Source: Verrucomicrobiaceae bacterium
Lineage (GTDB): Bacteria > Verrucomicrobiota > Verrucomicrobiia > Verrucomicrobiales > Verrucomicrobiaceae
Length of the DNA stretch: 64,000 bases
Direction: 5' to 3'
Assembly: GCA_027490195.1 (NCBI GenBank)
Contig: JAIXYN010000032.1
Span: 60,011-124,010 of the forward strand
A program made the position numbers and the translations under genes. Below the pieces are notes generated by a model. It saw only the letters and a list, made by a program, of their open reading frames with translations. It did no database searches and was not told where the DNA came from. Numbering within the stretch: the stretch's first letter is position 1; each line of letters begins with the position of its first letter. Positions 36,652 through 45,201 of the stretch are shown here, piece by piece.

Positions 36652-37545
36652 TCACATCGCAAAAATTTTGTCCATGCGTTCGGTGAGCATCTTGAGGCCA
36701 TTGGGATTGATGCCGCCGCGCTGTTCGCTGATGGCCCAGCCGCTGTAGCCTGCGGTGTCGAGGGCTTTCATGATGGCGGGCCAGTTGTTGTCGCCTTCGG
36801 TGAGGTCGCAGTCGAAGCCTTTGTAGATGCCCTCCTCCTTCATCTTCTTGGTGCTGTATTCTTTGACGTGGATGCGGTTGATGCGCTTGCCTAGCACCTT
36901 GATCCACTGCTCCGGCCAGCCGAAGCGCAGCACGTTGCCGATGTCGAAATGCCAGCCCACGATGGGATCGCCCACTTCATCGAGATAGCGCACGGCTTCG
37001 AGCGGGCTGAGGATGAAATTGTTCCAGACGTTCTCGATGGAAATCTTCACGCCGAGTTCTTTGGCCAGCGGGACGGCCTTTTTGATCTCGGCAATGGAGC
37101 GCTCCCAGGCCACGTCATATGGCGTTGTCTCGTTTACCACGCCGGGCACCACGAGGATGGAGTCGGCACCGTAGGCCTTGGCGTCGCGCAGGGTGGTGAG
37201 CACGCCCTGTAGGCCTTCCTCGCGGATCTTGGGATCGTCGTGGGTGAGTGTCTGTTTCCAGTGGGTGTGGCAGCACACGCTGGCGGCTTGCAGGCCCGAC
37301 TGGCCAAGCGCATCGATCACTTCCTGCTGATTGAGACCGCCTGCAGGCTCAACGCCTTCATAGCCCGCCTCTTTGGCGAATTTGTACTTCTCAACCAGCG
37401 TGCCCTTGATGCCGAGCGTGCCGCCCATGATGGCCTTGCGCAGCTTACGCGCGGGTTGGGCGGCGTCTTGAGCAATGATGCTACCGGAAGCGGTAATAAG
37501 TGCGGTGGTGGAAAGGGACTGGATGAAGTGACGGCGTGATGTCAT
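36652..37545 (-). CDS. Tat-exported sugar phosphate isomerase/epimerase-like protein
   Basis: The ATG at 37545 gives 297 residues starting MTSRRHFIQSLSTTALITAS, a Tat-type signal that supports this start over the open frame upstream. The remainder is a xylose-isomerase-like TIM barrel: EAGYEGVEPAGGLNQQE, ISIENVWNNFILSPLEAVRY, IVGWHFDIGNVLRFGWPEQW and RINRIHVKEYSTKK carry the expected metal ligands (Glu, Asp, His). Related proteins isomerise or epimerise free sugars; export to the periplasm is common for this family in Verrucomicrobiota. It sits next to a DHDPS-like gene and a membrane-bound dehydrogenase, suggesting joint sugar-acid catabolism. Confidence 0.85.
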   Translation of the reverse strand: MTSRRHFIQSLSTTALITASGSIIAQDAAQPARKLRKAIMGGTLGIKGTLVEKYKFAKEAGYEGVEPAGGLNQQEVIDALGQSGLQAASVCCHTHWKQTLTHDDPKIREEGLQGVLTTLRDAKAYGADSILVVPGVVNETTPYDVAWERSIAEIKKAVPLAKELGVKISIENVWNNFILSPLEAVRYLDEVGDPIVGWHFDIGNVLRFGWPEQWIKVLGKRINRIHVKEYSTKKMKEEGIYKGFDCDLTEGDNNWPAIMKALDTAGYSGWAISEQRGGINPNGLKMLTERMDKIFAM

Positions 37546-37626
37546 GGCGTGAGTGTACGCACATCCATGACGTGAGTTGTCACAAACCGTCAATACAAAC
37601 TTAGGCACATTAGGCAGGGCCTAATA

Positions 37627-38541
37627 TCAGCCATTCTTCGCCAGCAGCGCTTTGGCAGCTTTCTCGATCTTCGGCAGCAGGTTGGCTGGAAGCTCGGTGA
37701 GCAGGGGCAGCACGGGACCGGTCTGAGCCACGCCGGAGAGTTCGACGGCGTGATGCAGCACCAGGATCGGGCTGTGGGCATTACGCAGGTCCTCGAGGGC
37801 GACGAATTCCTCGCGTATGGCTTCGGCGGTGTCCCAGTCTTTCTTCAGGATGGCCTGAAGTAGAGCGGTGGAGCGGGAAGGGGCGATGCAGACGCAGCCG
37901 GCGGTGAAACCAGTGACGCCGAAGTCACGCAGATGGATGATGGAAGGCTGCTCGCCGATGCCGCTGACGATGAGTTTGGGGTCCACCAGCTTGATGAGCT
38001 TCTTGAGGTAGGGGTCCTTTTTCGGGTCTTCCTCGACGATGGCGTATTTGATCCAGGAGATCAGGCCATCGTTGACGAGTTCGGCGGCGAGTTCAGGAGT
38101 GATGTAGGCACCGTCCTTGATGTAGAGCACTGCCTTGATACCGGACTTCTCCACGAAATGACGAATGGCAGTGGCGACACCGGCAGGCTTGGAGGGGAAC
38201 AAAGTCGGAAGCAGCATCGCTGTGGGGAAGGCGAACTCGCTGAGGATTTTGGCCTGATCCATCGCGGTGCCATACATGGGGCCGACGGACGGCACGATCC
38301 ACATGTCCTCAGGGGACACATCGACCAGCATCTTCAGCAGAGAGTGATACTCGCTTGGGGCGATGTTGTAGAGATTGGCGTTGCCTCCGTACAGCAGCGT
38401 GCGGATGCCACCTTTATACATGTGCTTGATCAATCGGCTGTTCTGCGACTTGGCCAAAGACATGTCCTTGTTCCGGCAAAGCGGTGGCACAGCGATGACG
38501 GAGGACTGAAGGTCTTCAAAGGTAACGGGGGTGGTCTTCAT
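37627..38541 (-). CDS. dihydrodipicolinate synthase/N-acetylneuraminate lyase family aldolase
   Basis: The 304-residue protein is a DapA-superfamily TIM barrel. The Schiff-base lysine appears to be the Lys in DGLISWIKYAIVEED (where GIKD is usual), and the proton-relay tyrosine is in GIKAVLYIKDGAYIT. Compared with true DapA the phosphate and substrate loops differ (GIRTLLYGGNANLYNIAP), so lysine biosynthesis is unlikely. Members of this group cleave or form 2-keto-3-deoxy sugar acids or related compounds. It lies 66 bases after the membrane-bound dehydrogenase, in a run of minus-strand genes that fits oxidation of a sugar followed by aldol cleavage. The reaction is inferred. Confidence 0.82.
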   Translation of the reverse strand: MKTTPVTFEDLQSSVIAVPPLCRNKDMSLAKSQNSRLIKHMYKGGIRTLLYGGNANLYNIAPSEYHSLLKMLVDVSPEDMWIVPSVGPMYGTAMDQAKILSEFAFPTAMLLPTLFPSKPAGVATAIRHFVEKSGIKAVLYIKDGAYITPELAAELVNDGLISWIKYAIVEEDPKKDPYLKKLIKLVDPKLIVSGIGEQPSIIHLRDFGVTGFTAGCVCIAPSRSTALLQAILKKDWDTAEAIREEFVALEDLRNAHSPILVLHHAVELSGVAQTGPVLPLLTELPANLLPKIEKAAKALLAKNG

Positions 38542-38607
38542 GATTACAACACAGGAGCGCAGACAGCGCCAGCTGCAAAGAAAAACCGGTTCAGTTTTGG
38601 GGTAGGA

Positions 38608-41600
38608 TTACTGTCCCTCAATGAAGCTAAGAAGATCAGCCATGTCTGAGACGCTCATGCCGGTCTCCAAACCTTCCGGCATCAGGCTCTGGCCGGTGGA
38701 GCTGCTGCCTTTGATCTCCGAACGCTGCAATGTCTTCTCCATGCCACCCATCATCTTGAGGGTCATACTTGAAGCGGTATCGTTCGTAATAATACCCACT
38801 AGCGTTTGACCGTCCTTCGTATTCACGGTATAAGCGATGAACTGAGAGGCAACTTCCTTGTGGGGCTCCAAAATCGCCGCAAGCAATGCCTCGCGGCCCT
38901 TAGTTTTTACCGTTACAAGATCCGGCCCCACCTGCAATCCCATGCTTCCAGCGCGATGACAGGCCACGCAGCGCGCCATGTATTGTAGCTGGCCTTTCTT
39001 GGCATCGCCCTGAGCTGCGATGGCAGGTTTGAACTTCGCGGTTACTTCCTCGCGGGAGGGTGGGATGACTGAGGCCAGCACCGTTTTTGCCGCTGCCGCG
39101 ACTTTGGCGGACTTGTGCTTGAGCAGAGCCTGCACTTGCGAAGCCGAGAACTCCGTCGGCTTTACCACGCCGGATTCCAGCAGCGCCAGAGCGCGATCTT
39201 CGCGGGCGAGGAGGGCTTCGAGAGCGGCTTCTTTGGCCTTGGGGCCGTAGCCGGACCAGCTAGCGATGAGTGATTTTGTCACCTGTGGGATGCTGTTCTG
39301 GGCCAGCATACGGATTGCGGCCGCCTGAATCACAGCGGGTTGTTTTGCATCAAGACAATGAATGAGAACGTCAAGGCTATCAGTGGAACGCTGCAATGTG
39401 AGCAACTGTAGTTCCCTGAGCCTGTCCGACTCTTTAACTTCTGGATTTAGCACCTTCTTTGCGGCTTCTTCCAGCACCGCCTTCAGGAGCATCGCCTTGT
39501 CCGCACGCTGCAGATTGCTTCCAGATGATTTCAAGCCTTCATCCAATGCTTTGAATAGAATGGGCCATGCGTCTTTCATGGTCTTTTCTTTGACAAGTGT
39601 GTCCACCAGGCCGCCCGCCCACTCTTCGGAACCGGGTCTTGCAGCCTCGGCTCGCAGCAGTGACGCAAACGAATCCATCCATCCGGACTTCTCAGTCGCG
39701 GCACGCTCAAAAGACGGCCAAAGCGCTGCCATCCGATGCGATCCGTTGAGCGCCGCGCTTAGAACAAAGGGATGTGCATCTGTCTTAACCAGGCATTTCC
39801 AAACCATATCCTCGGCCCAGTCATTCCCCGAAAAGCGCACCCCCTGCTTCACACCTACAGGCTGTTCACTTGCCAGGCGGGCAATGGCCATCAAGACTCT
39901 GGGGGCATTCCATTTTTCGACCATCACATTCAATGTCGTGGCAACCTCCTTTGTAACCTCTGACACCTCCCCCAGAGCTCTCTCAGCCACCTGACGATCT
40001 CCATCATCAAGACAACGAACAAGGGATGCCTCACTCAAAGCGCTCAAGCCTTTCAACGCCCCAAGCGCATGCAGTTTGGCCAGAGCATCATCCCCGTTTA
40101 ACACCTTCTCCAGCAGCGGAACCGCTGCCTTGTCCTTCCTCTCAAACAGCAAACGCTGCGCCGTATCGCGATGCCAGCCGTTGGGGTGGCCGAGGGTTTT
40201 GACGAGTTCTTCGGTGCTGGCTTTGCCCAGGGCGATCTTCTGGCCGATGCGTTCGGCACCTTTGACCGGGACGATGCGGTAGATGCGGCCGCGGTCGTTG
40301 CCGCTGTTGAGGTCGATGTGTTTTTTGATCTCGTCGGGGATGCTCCAGGGATGCTCGATGACTTCGCGATACATGTCGCAGATGTGCAGGCAGCCGTCGG
40401 GGGCGTTGGCGAAGTTCACCACGCGCACCCAGGTGTCTTTGCTAGCGGCAAATTCAAAGCCGTGCTCGTCGGCGGGGCGTTCGCCGATGAGGCTGATGCC
40501 GTCGGCGCTGGGCTTGATGATCTTGCGATGCACGAGCTGGCCGCCCGCATCTCCGGTGAAACTGTTGTTTACGAAGTCGGGACCGTAGGCATCGCCGCGA
40601 TAGATGGTGGTGCCGGTGGCGCCGGTGAAGTAGCCGCTCACACGGCCGCCGCCTTCCACTGCGCCCTTCACCACACCGGCAATGCGCCAGCGCGTGCGAA
40701 TGATGCGCCAGGGTTCGTCCGGGCTGATGCGAAAGACCTCCGCCGCACCGCCGTCTACCGCGATGCTCTGACGTGCAGGCGGCATGGGGTAGTAGGGATT
40801 GCGGTTCGCGTATTTGTCGTCGTAAACCCAGTATTGAAGGTGGTCCGAGTTTGAGCAGGCGAACTTCCGCCCGTAGTTGTCAAAGCTCATGCCATACTGT
40901 GCGCCGCCACCTTCGAGACCGAACTCGAATGTGAGCGGATCAAACCAAAAATCCTTGCCGCCCAGCTCGATTCCCGGCAGTTCTGGACGCTTCAGGCAGG
41001 TCATCACCCCACGATTGCCACCGCCAGCGAGGATGTGGATGCGATTGTCCTGCCCCCACATCGGACTGTTGGCGAGGCCCTGAACGTTGAGCAGCTTCAA
41101 GCCCGTGCCAAAGCCTGTATAAACCTTCTCGCGCACGTCGGCCTGGCCATCGCCATCGATGTCCTTGAAAAACCATAGGTCAGGCGTGGCAATGACGAAA
41201 ACGCCGCCGTTGGCACAGATGAGGCCGGTGGGCCAGGCGAGATCATCGGCAAAGACCTGGCTCGTCTCAAAGTGACCGTCGCCATCTTTGTCTTCCAGCA
41301 TGGAGACGCGGCCCATATGCGGGGTGACGCCGCGCATCTCGCTGTAGTCATGCATCTCGCAGACAAACATGCGACCGTTCTCATCAAAGCTGAGCGCGAT
41401 AGGATCGCGCACCTGCGGTTCGTTCGCGGCAAGCTGGAGCTTGAAGCCTTTTTTCACCTGCCATGTGGCGATGGCGTCCTTGGGCTCCACGGCGGGGTAG
41501 CGCGGCAGATCCTTGGCTGGATCCACCGCCACTGGGTTTTTCGTCTCGCCGTAGGCCTTGGCGTAGGTCGTCTTCGACTTGAGGCCATCCGCCTGCGCGA

Positions 41601-41658
41601 AAAGCGAGGTGTTTAAGGCGAGCAGCAGCAGGAGTGAGCAGGCGGCAGTCTGAGTCAT
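38608..41658 (-). CDS. PVC-type membrane-bound dehydrogenase with HEAT-like repeats and heme motif
   Basis: The 1016-residue protein has a signal peptide (MTQTAACSLLLLLALNTSLF). Order of parts: an N-terminal six-bladed propeller typical of the PVC membrane-bound dehydrogenase family (about 40-440, with LSFDENGRMFVCEMHDYSEM), a helical HEAT-like region (about 460-850), and a c-type heme domain with MARCVACHRAG near 900. The family is expanded in Planctomycetota and Verrucomicrobiota and is thought to oxidise sugars or polyols outside the cell; the quinone or metal cofactor is not proven. The codon choice of the middle HEAT part (nt 39.3-40.15 kb) looks different from its flanks. Confidence 0.88.
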   Translation of the reverse strand: MTQTAACSLLLLLALNTSLFAQADGLKSKTTYAKAYGETKNPVAVDPAKDLPRYPAVEPKDAIATWQVKKGFKLQLAANEPQVRDPIALSFDENGRMFVCEMHDYSEMRGVTPHMGRVSMLEDKDGDGHFETSQVFADDLAWPTGLICANGGVFVIATPDLWFFKDIDGDGQADVREKVYTGFGTGLKLLNVQGLANSPMWGQDNRIHILAGGGNRGVMTCLKRPELPGIELGGKDFWFDPLTFEFGLEGGGAQYGMSFDNYGRKFACSNSDHLQYWVYDDKYANRNPYYPMPPARQSIAVDGGAAEVFRISPDEPWRIIRTRWRIAGVVKGAVEGGGRVSGYFTGATGTTIYRGDAYGPDFVNNSFTGDAGGQLVHRKIIKPSADGISLIGERPADEHGFEFAASKDTWVRVVNFANAPDGCLHICDMYREVIEHPWSIPDEIKKHIDLNSGNDRGRIYRIVPVKGAERIGQKIALGKASTEELVKTLGHPNGWHRDTAQRLLFERKDKAAVPLLEKVLNGDDALAKLHALGALKGLSALSEASLVRCLDDGDRQVAERALGEVSEVTKEVATTLNVMVEKWNAPRVLMAIARLASEQPVGVKQGVRFSGNDWAEDMVWKCLVKTDAHPFVLSAALNGSHRMAALWPSFERAATEKSGWMDSFASLLRAEAARPGSEEWAGGLVDTLVKEKTMKDAWPILFKALDEGLKSSGSNLQRADKAMLLKAVLEEAAKKVLNPEVKESDRLRELQLLTLQRSTDSLDVLIHCLDAKQPAVIQAAAIRMLAQNSIPQVTKSLIASWSGYGPKAKEAALEALLAREDRALALLESGVVKPTEFSASQVQALLKHKSAKVAAAAKTVLASVIPPSREEVTAKFKPAIAAQGDAKKGQLQYMARCVACHRAGSMGLQVGPDLVTVKTKGREALLAAILEPHKEVASQFIAYTVNTKDGQTLVGIITNDTASSMTLKMMGGMEKTLQRSEIKGSSSTGQSLMPEGLETGMSVSDMADLLSFIEGQ

Positions 41659-41783
41659 GACAAGATCATACGGAGTCCTGCGGCAGCATGAACAGCCGAA
41701 AGTGGCCCATGGTGGTATTCTTGTGATGGCAGCGGGATGAAAAAGAGATTTGCCCTGCGCTGCCTTGCCGTTACCCTTCCGTC

Positions 41784-42583
41784 ATGTCCGCCCTCGCCAC
41801 CTCATGCCTGGAGACGCTCCCTCAGAAACCAGCCGCCAAGACCCAGGAAGCCTCGCTCCCGGTCAAACCGTGGATCACACACGAAGAAGCGGCGGCCCTG
41901 GCCTCCAGGCAGCCCTTGATGTCCTGGGAGGAGAAAGTGGCACAGATCAACCGGAGCCTTGGACGCCCGCAGGGTACTCCGTAATCCGCGATCAGCAGAT
42001 TCAACTTTTGTCAGACTGGGCGGTCAGCAATCAACTCTGGATTTCAATCGAAGAACTGGGACCTCGCAACACTGGCCGCATGGAGCACGCGGTCTTTGGT
42101 GGACGCACTGCCGGAACCTGTGCCTTCAAGGCTACTAAAGGTGCCAAGTTTGGCTTCTGGCCGTCTGTAGCAAGTGAGGTGGTCTCCACACGCCTTGATT
42201 AGTATTTGGTCATGCGGCCCGGCACTCCGGCGCAGTATTTCTCACGCCTCATCCTGCTCGATGCGCTCCATCCGGACATTAACCGCCTCGAAGGCTTGGC
42301 CCATCTTGACGGGCATTTCTCCATCATCACTTCACAATCGTGGTATGCCGCACGCAACGCCACTTGGGCGGAAATCAGCCGCTGGCTGCGTAATCTCGGA
42401 TTCCGACCTGTCCGTGACGATATCTATGACGATCCCACGCGCTGGTATCACGCAGAGCAGAATCTGGCACTGTTCGATGTCGGTGAGAGCAATGTTCTCT
42501 ACAGCGAGGGCCAGCTCGTCCCCATCGACATCATTCCCATGCGCCCGCACGGCTTGCTGCGCGAGGCCTTGGAGCGCTTTTGA
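41784..42583 (+). pseudogene. broken polyvalent-protein-kinase-like gene (frameshift plus TAG)
   Basis: A first frame from 41784 encodes MSALATSCLETLPQKPAAKT and so on to a TAA at 41982-41984. The related sequence continues in another frame (GYSVIRDQQIQLLSDWAVSN) without a nearby ATG, then hits TAG at 42200-42202 after VVSTRLD and continues in the same frame to 42583. The second part matches, from memory, the Kinase-PolyVal family: EHAVFGGRTAGTCAFKATKG, ITSQSWY, and LALFDVGESNVLYSEGQLVP then IDIIP (the metal-binding acids). One base shift and one nonsense change explain everything, so a decayed gene is the simplest reading. Alternatively, the first 66 codons are a separate small gene. Confidence 0.68.
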
Positions 42584-42589
42584 TCCGCC

Positions 42590-42961
42590 TCACAGCACCG
42601 TGTCATTCACCACTTCGTTGCGCTCATTGAGCAGCAGACGCTTGGGGATGATGGGATGCTCACTCTGGCCCCAGGCCATGATGGTGACGCGGTGGCCAGT
42701 GTTGATGAGATGGGCGGCGGCACCGTTGACGATGATCTGCCCGGAGCCGGCGGGGGCGGGGATGACGTAGGTTTCCAAACGGGCACCGTTGGTGATGGAG
42801 GTCACCAGCACTTTTTCGCCCACCCAGAGGTCGGCTTTTTCCATGAGATCGGTCGGAATGGTGATGCTGCCTTCATAGGCGATGTTGGCATCAGTGATGG
42901 CGGCGCGGTGGAGTTTGGATTTGAGGCAGGTTCTAAGCACCCGCAAGAATGCTTCATTCAT
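42590..42961 (-). CDS. panD: aspartate 1-decarboxylase (pantothenate synthesis)
   Basis: PanD makes beta-alanine from aspartate for pantothenate. The ATG at 42961 gives 122 residues, starting MNEAFLRVLRTCLKSKLHRA, the usual length. The self-cleavage site that creates the pyruvoyl cofactor is present in IAYEGSITIPTD (cleavage between Gly and Ser). The catalytic Tyr/Arg residues and the NGAAAHLINTGHRV core are intact. A GTG- or ATG-started upstream extension exists but is not family-like. It is divergent from the ksgA-Nudix gene with a 71-base region between, and convergent with the broken kinase-like gene. The partner panB is at 4.7 kb, and panC is not in the window. Confidence 0.95.
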   Translation of the reverse strand: MNEAFLRVLRTCLKSKLHRAAITDANIAYEGSITIPTDLMEKADLWVGEKVLVTSITNGARLETYVIPAPAGSGQIIVNGAAAHLINTGHRVTIMAWGQSEHPIIPKRLLLNERNEVVNDTVL

Positions 42962-43032
42962 GCCGGGGGTCAAGTATTGGCTCGCCTGATGGATTGGTTT
43001 GATGGAACGGCAGAACGGTGGATGATGAGGCA

Positions 43033-44379
43033 ATGAGATACCGCGACCAACGCCGCTCCGAATCCGCCCCACCACGACCGCACTTCACCCCACGCAAGAG
43101 CATGGGTCAGAACTTCCTGCAGGACGAGGAGATCGCCCGCTGGATTGGCGATCAGGTGCAGCCGGATGGCGCTGATATTGTGGTGGAAATTGGCCCAGGC
43201 ATGGGGGCATTGACGAAGCATCTCGTAGGCAGGCCAAAGAGACTTATTTTGATTGAAAAAGATTCTCAGCTCGCGCCGGAGCTGCAAAGCCAGTTTGAAG
43301 GCCGCGACGATGTGGAAGTCATTCACAACGACGCTACACGCATCAACCTGCGTGCGTGGTTCAAACACGGACCGCTGCGCATCGTGGGAAATCTGCCTTA
43401 TTCCGTCGGCAGCGAGATTTTGAAGCACTGGCTCACGCCGCCGTCACCGGTCGGTTGCGCGGTGTTCATGCTGCAAAAGGAGGTGTGCGACCGCCTTGCC
43501 GCCACCTGCGAAGACGATGCCTACGGAGCCCTTAGCCTACTGGTCCAGAAGGACTGGAATGTGGAAATGCTGCGCGTGGTGCCACCGGAGGTCTTCGTGC
43601 CCAAGCCTCGGGTGGACTCCGCCATCATTCGCCTCACGCCGCGAGATCCCGCCACGCTGCCGGTGTTTGATCACTTGCTGTTTGACCGCCTCGTGCGCAT
43701 GGGCTTTTCACAAAGGCGCAAGCAGTTGAAAAATCTCCTACCCGAAGCCCCAGGCGGCTGGGAGTCGTTGATTGAGGCGCTCGGCGTCACTGGGATGGTT
43801 CGTGCAGAGGCGCTGTCGCTGACGCAATGGATTAAGATCGCTCGTCACTACGAGCAGCGCCACGAAGCCGATGCCGGGCAGAAGGCCAGCGAGATGTTTG
43901 ATGTGGTCAATGAACGCAACGAAGTCATCGAACAGCTCACACGGGGCGAGGTGCACAAGCGCAAGCTGCTGCACCGTGCGGTGCACATCTTCGTCATCAA
44001 CAAACGCGGGCACATTTACCTGCAGCAGCGGTCGCATCTCAAGGATGTGTCGCCACTTAAATGGGACAGCAGCGCTGCTGGGCATCTGGATGCCGGAGAA
44101 AGCTATGCCAGCGCCGCTGTGCGGGAACTCGGAGAGGAAATTGGCATCCACATCGAAGCCACCGAACTCGCTGCGCAGATCCCCGCCGGAAATAACACGG
44201 ATCACGAATTCGTCGAGCTTCACATCGCACGACATGACGGCCCTGTGCGCTGTCTTCCCGAGGAAATCGCCACGGGAGACTGGTTCAAACCCGAAGACAT
44301 CAGCGCGTGGGTCGATGCGCGGCCACAGGATTTCGCGAAGGGTTTTGTGACATGCTGGAAAGCGTGGATGAAGAAGTAA
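43033..44379 (+). CDS. rsmA: 16S rRNA dimethyladenosine transferase (KsgA/RsmA) fused to a Nudix hydrolase
   Basis: The 448-residue protein has two enzymes in one chain. Residues 1-275 are KsgA, which dimethylates two adjacent adenines at the 3' end of 16S rRNA, with motif SMGQNFLQD, the SAM site VEIGPGMG (51-58) and NLPYSVGSEIL (120-130). Residues 288-445 are a Nudix domain of the YfcD/IPP-isomerase-like type with a complete box from Gly350 to Ile372 (E356, R364, E365, E368, E369). Standard KsgA ends at about 270-280 residues. The start is the ATG at 43033; an upstream GTG would add five residues. A REP element begins at the TAA stop. Confidence 0.95.
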   Translation: MRYRDQRRSESAPPRPHFTPRKSMGQNFLQDEEIARWIGDQVQPDGADIVVEIGPGMGALTKHLVGRPKRLILIEKDSQLAPELQSQFEGRDDVEVIHNDATRINLRAWFKHGPLRIVGNLPYSVGSEILKHWLTPPSPVGCAVFMLQKEVCDRLAATCEDDAYGALSLLVQKDWNVEMLRVVPPEVFVPKPRVDSAIIRLTPRDPATLPVFDHLLFDRLVRMGFSQRRKQLKNLLPEAPGGWESLIEALGVTGMVRAEALSLTQWIKIARHYEQRHEADAGQKASEMFDVVNERNEVIEQLTRGEVHKRKLLHRAVHIFVINKRGHIYLQQRSHLKDVSPLKWDSSAAGHLDAGESYASAAVRELGEEIGIHIEATELAAQIPAGNNTDHEFVELHIARHDGPVRCLPEEIATGDWFKPEDISAWVDARPQDFAKGFVTCWKAWMKK

Positions 44380-44499
44380 AGTACTCGTGAGCTACAGCTC
44401 ACTCTGGATTCTGGAAAAGTACTTGTGAGCTTTAGCTCACTCCGGCTCCCGGCTGCTTGCGGAGCCTCCCAGAGTGAGCTAAAGCTCACAAGTACTTTC
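44378..44499. repeat. REP cluster upstream of the transposase gene, three units
   Basis: Units: forward 44378-44413 (AAAGTACTCGTGAGCTACAG then CTCACTCTGG), forward 44416-44443 (AAAGTACTTGTGAGCTTTAG then CTCACTCCGG) and inverted 44469-44499 (CCAGAGTGAGCTAAAGCTCA then CAAGTACTTTC). Each contains the near-perfect palindrome GTGAGCTTTAGCTCAC. The first overlaps the TAA stop of the KsgA-Nudix gene. The last ends 3 bases before the transposase ATG. Confidence 0.9.
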
Positions 44500-44502
44500 G
44501 CG

Positions 44503-45201
44503 ATGCCGTTTCGACCGTTCAATTCAAACGAGAAGGTGGAGCGCCATTACGGCAAGCTTCCGCACTGGCAGCAGAGCGGCACGACCTACTTCATCACCTC
44601 TCGGTTGGCAGATTCCTTGCCGACAAGGGTGCTCGACCACTGGAAGAAACTGCGGGATGCCTGGCTGAATACTCACGGCATAACCTCCGTCCAGCAACTC
44701 GATCAGCTCCATGAAGACCAGCGCCACGCCTACCACAGTGAATTCACCGCACGCTTTCACGAATTGCTGGATGCAGGCCACGGAGCCTGCCCTCTGGCCG
44801 ATCCCAAACATTCGACGATGCTCGTTAGCAAACTCGTGGCAGGCCATGGAGCGGACTACCAGCTGGACGCCTGGGTCATCATGCCCAATCACTTTCATGC
44901 ACTCGTCGAACCTGTGGAGGGCAGGGAACTGGGCGGCATCGTTCAACGCTGCAAAGGTGGCAGTGCGCGGGAGATCAACCGGGCGCGCGGTGTCACTGGT
45001 AAACTATGGCAGCATGAGCCGTTCGACCACATCGTGCGCAGTGAGGCGCAACTGGATCACTTCAGGCGTTACATTGCGCTGAATCCTGCCAAAGCAGGAC
45101 TAAGGGCTGGGTATATTATTGGCATTGGCACAGAATCTGACCTGAGTGCCGAAGACGTCTTGGAACGATTCGGGCTCAAGTGCGAAGCAAAGTACTCGTG
45201 A
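44503..45201 (+). CDS. REP-associated tyrosine transposase (RAYT, Y1/IS200-like)
   Basis: The ATG at 44503 gives 232 residues; the frame is open upstream but that part is only the REP element. The start MPFRPFNSNEKVERHYGKLP is followed by TTYFITSRLADS, the Y1-transposase opening. The metal motif is MPNHFHALVEP (His130, His132) and the catalytic tyrosine is Tyr190 in FRRYIALNPAKAGL. This is the RAYT group, single-strand DNA cutting enzymes thought to spread REP hairpins. Flanking elements on both sides, with arms matching other intergenic copies, point to this enzyme as their source. The last three codons and the stop (AAG TAC TCG TGA) come from the REP unit. Confidence 0.93.
   Translation: MPFRPFNSNEKVERHYGKLPHWQQSGTTYFITSRLADSLPTRVLDHWKKLRDAWLNTHGITSVQQLDQLHEDQRHAYHSEFTARFHELLDAGHGACPLADPKHSTMLVSKLVAGHGADYQLDAWVIMPNHFHALVEPVEGRELGGIVQRCKGGSAREINRARGVTGKLWQHEPFDHIVRSEAQLDHFRRYIALNPAKAGLRAGYIIGIGTESDLSAEDVLERFGLKCEAKYS

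Noticed and set aside
8373..42202. TAG recoded as a sense codon throughout the genome, based on two genes with in-frame TAG
   Set aside because: TAG ends at least five intact genes here (stops at 1395, 1599, 30813, 48709 and 49581), so general recoding does not fit. Isolated nonsense mutations are simpler.
42008..42202. A separate short gene starting at TTG 42008
   Set aside because: The kinase-like sequence starts before this point and continues after the TAG, so a broken gene explains it better.
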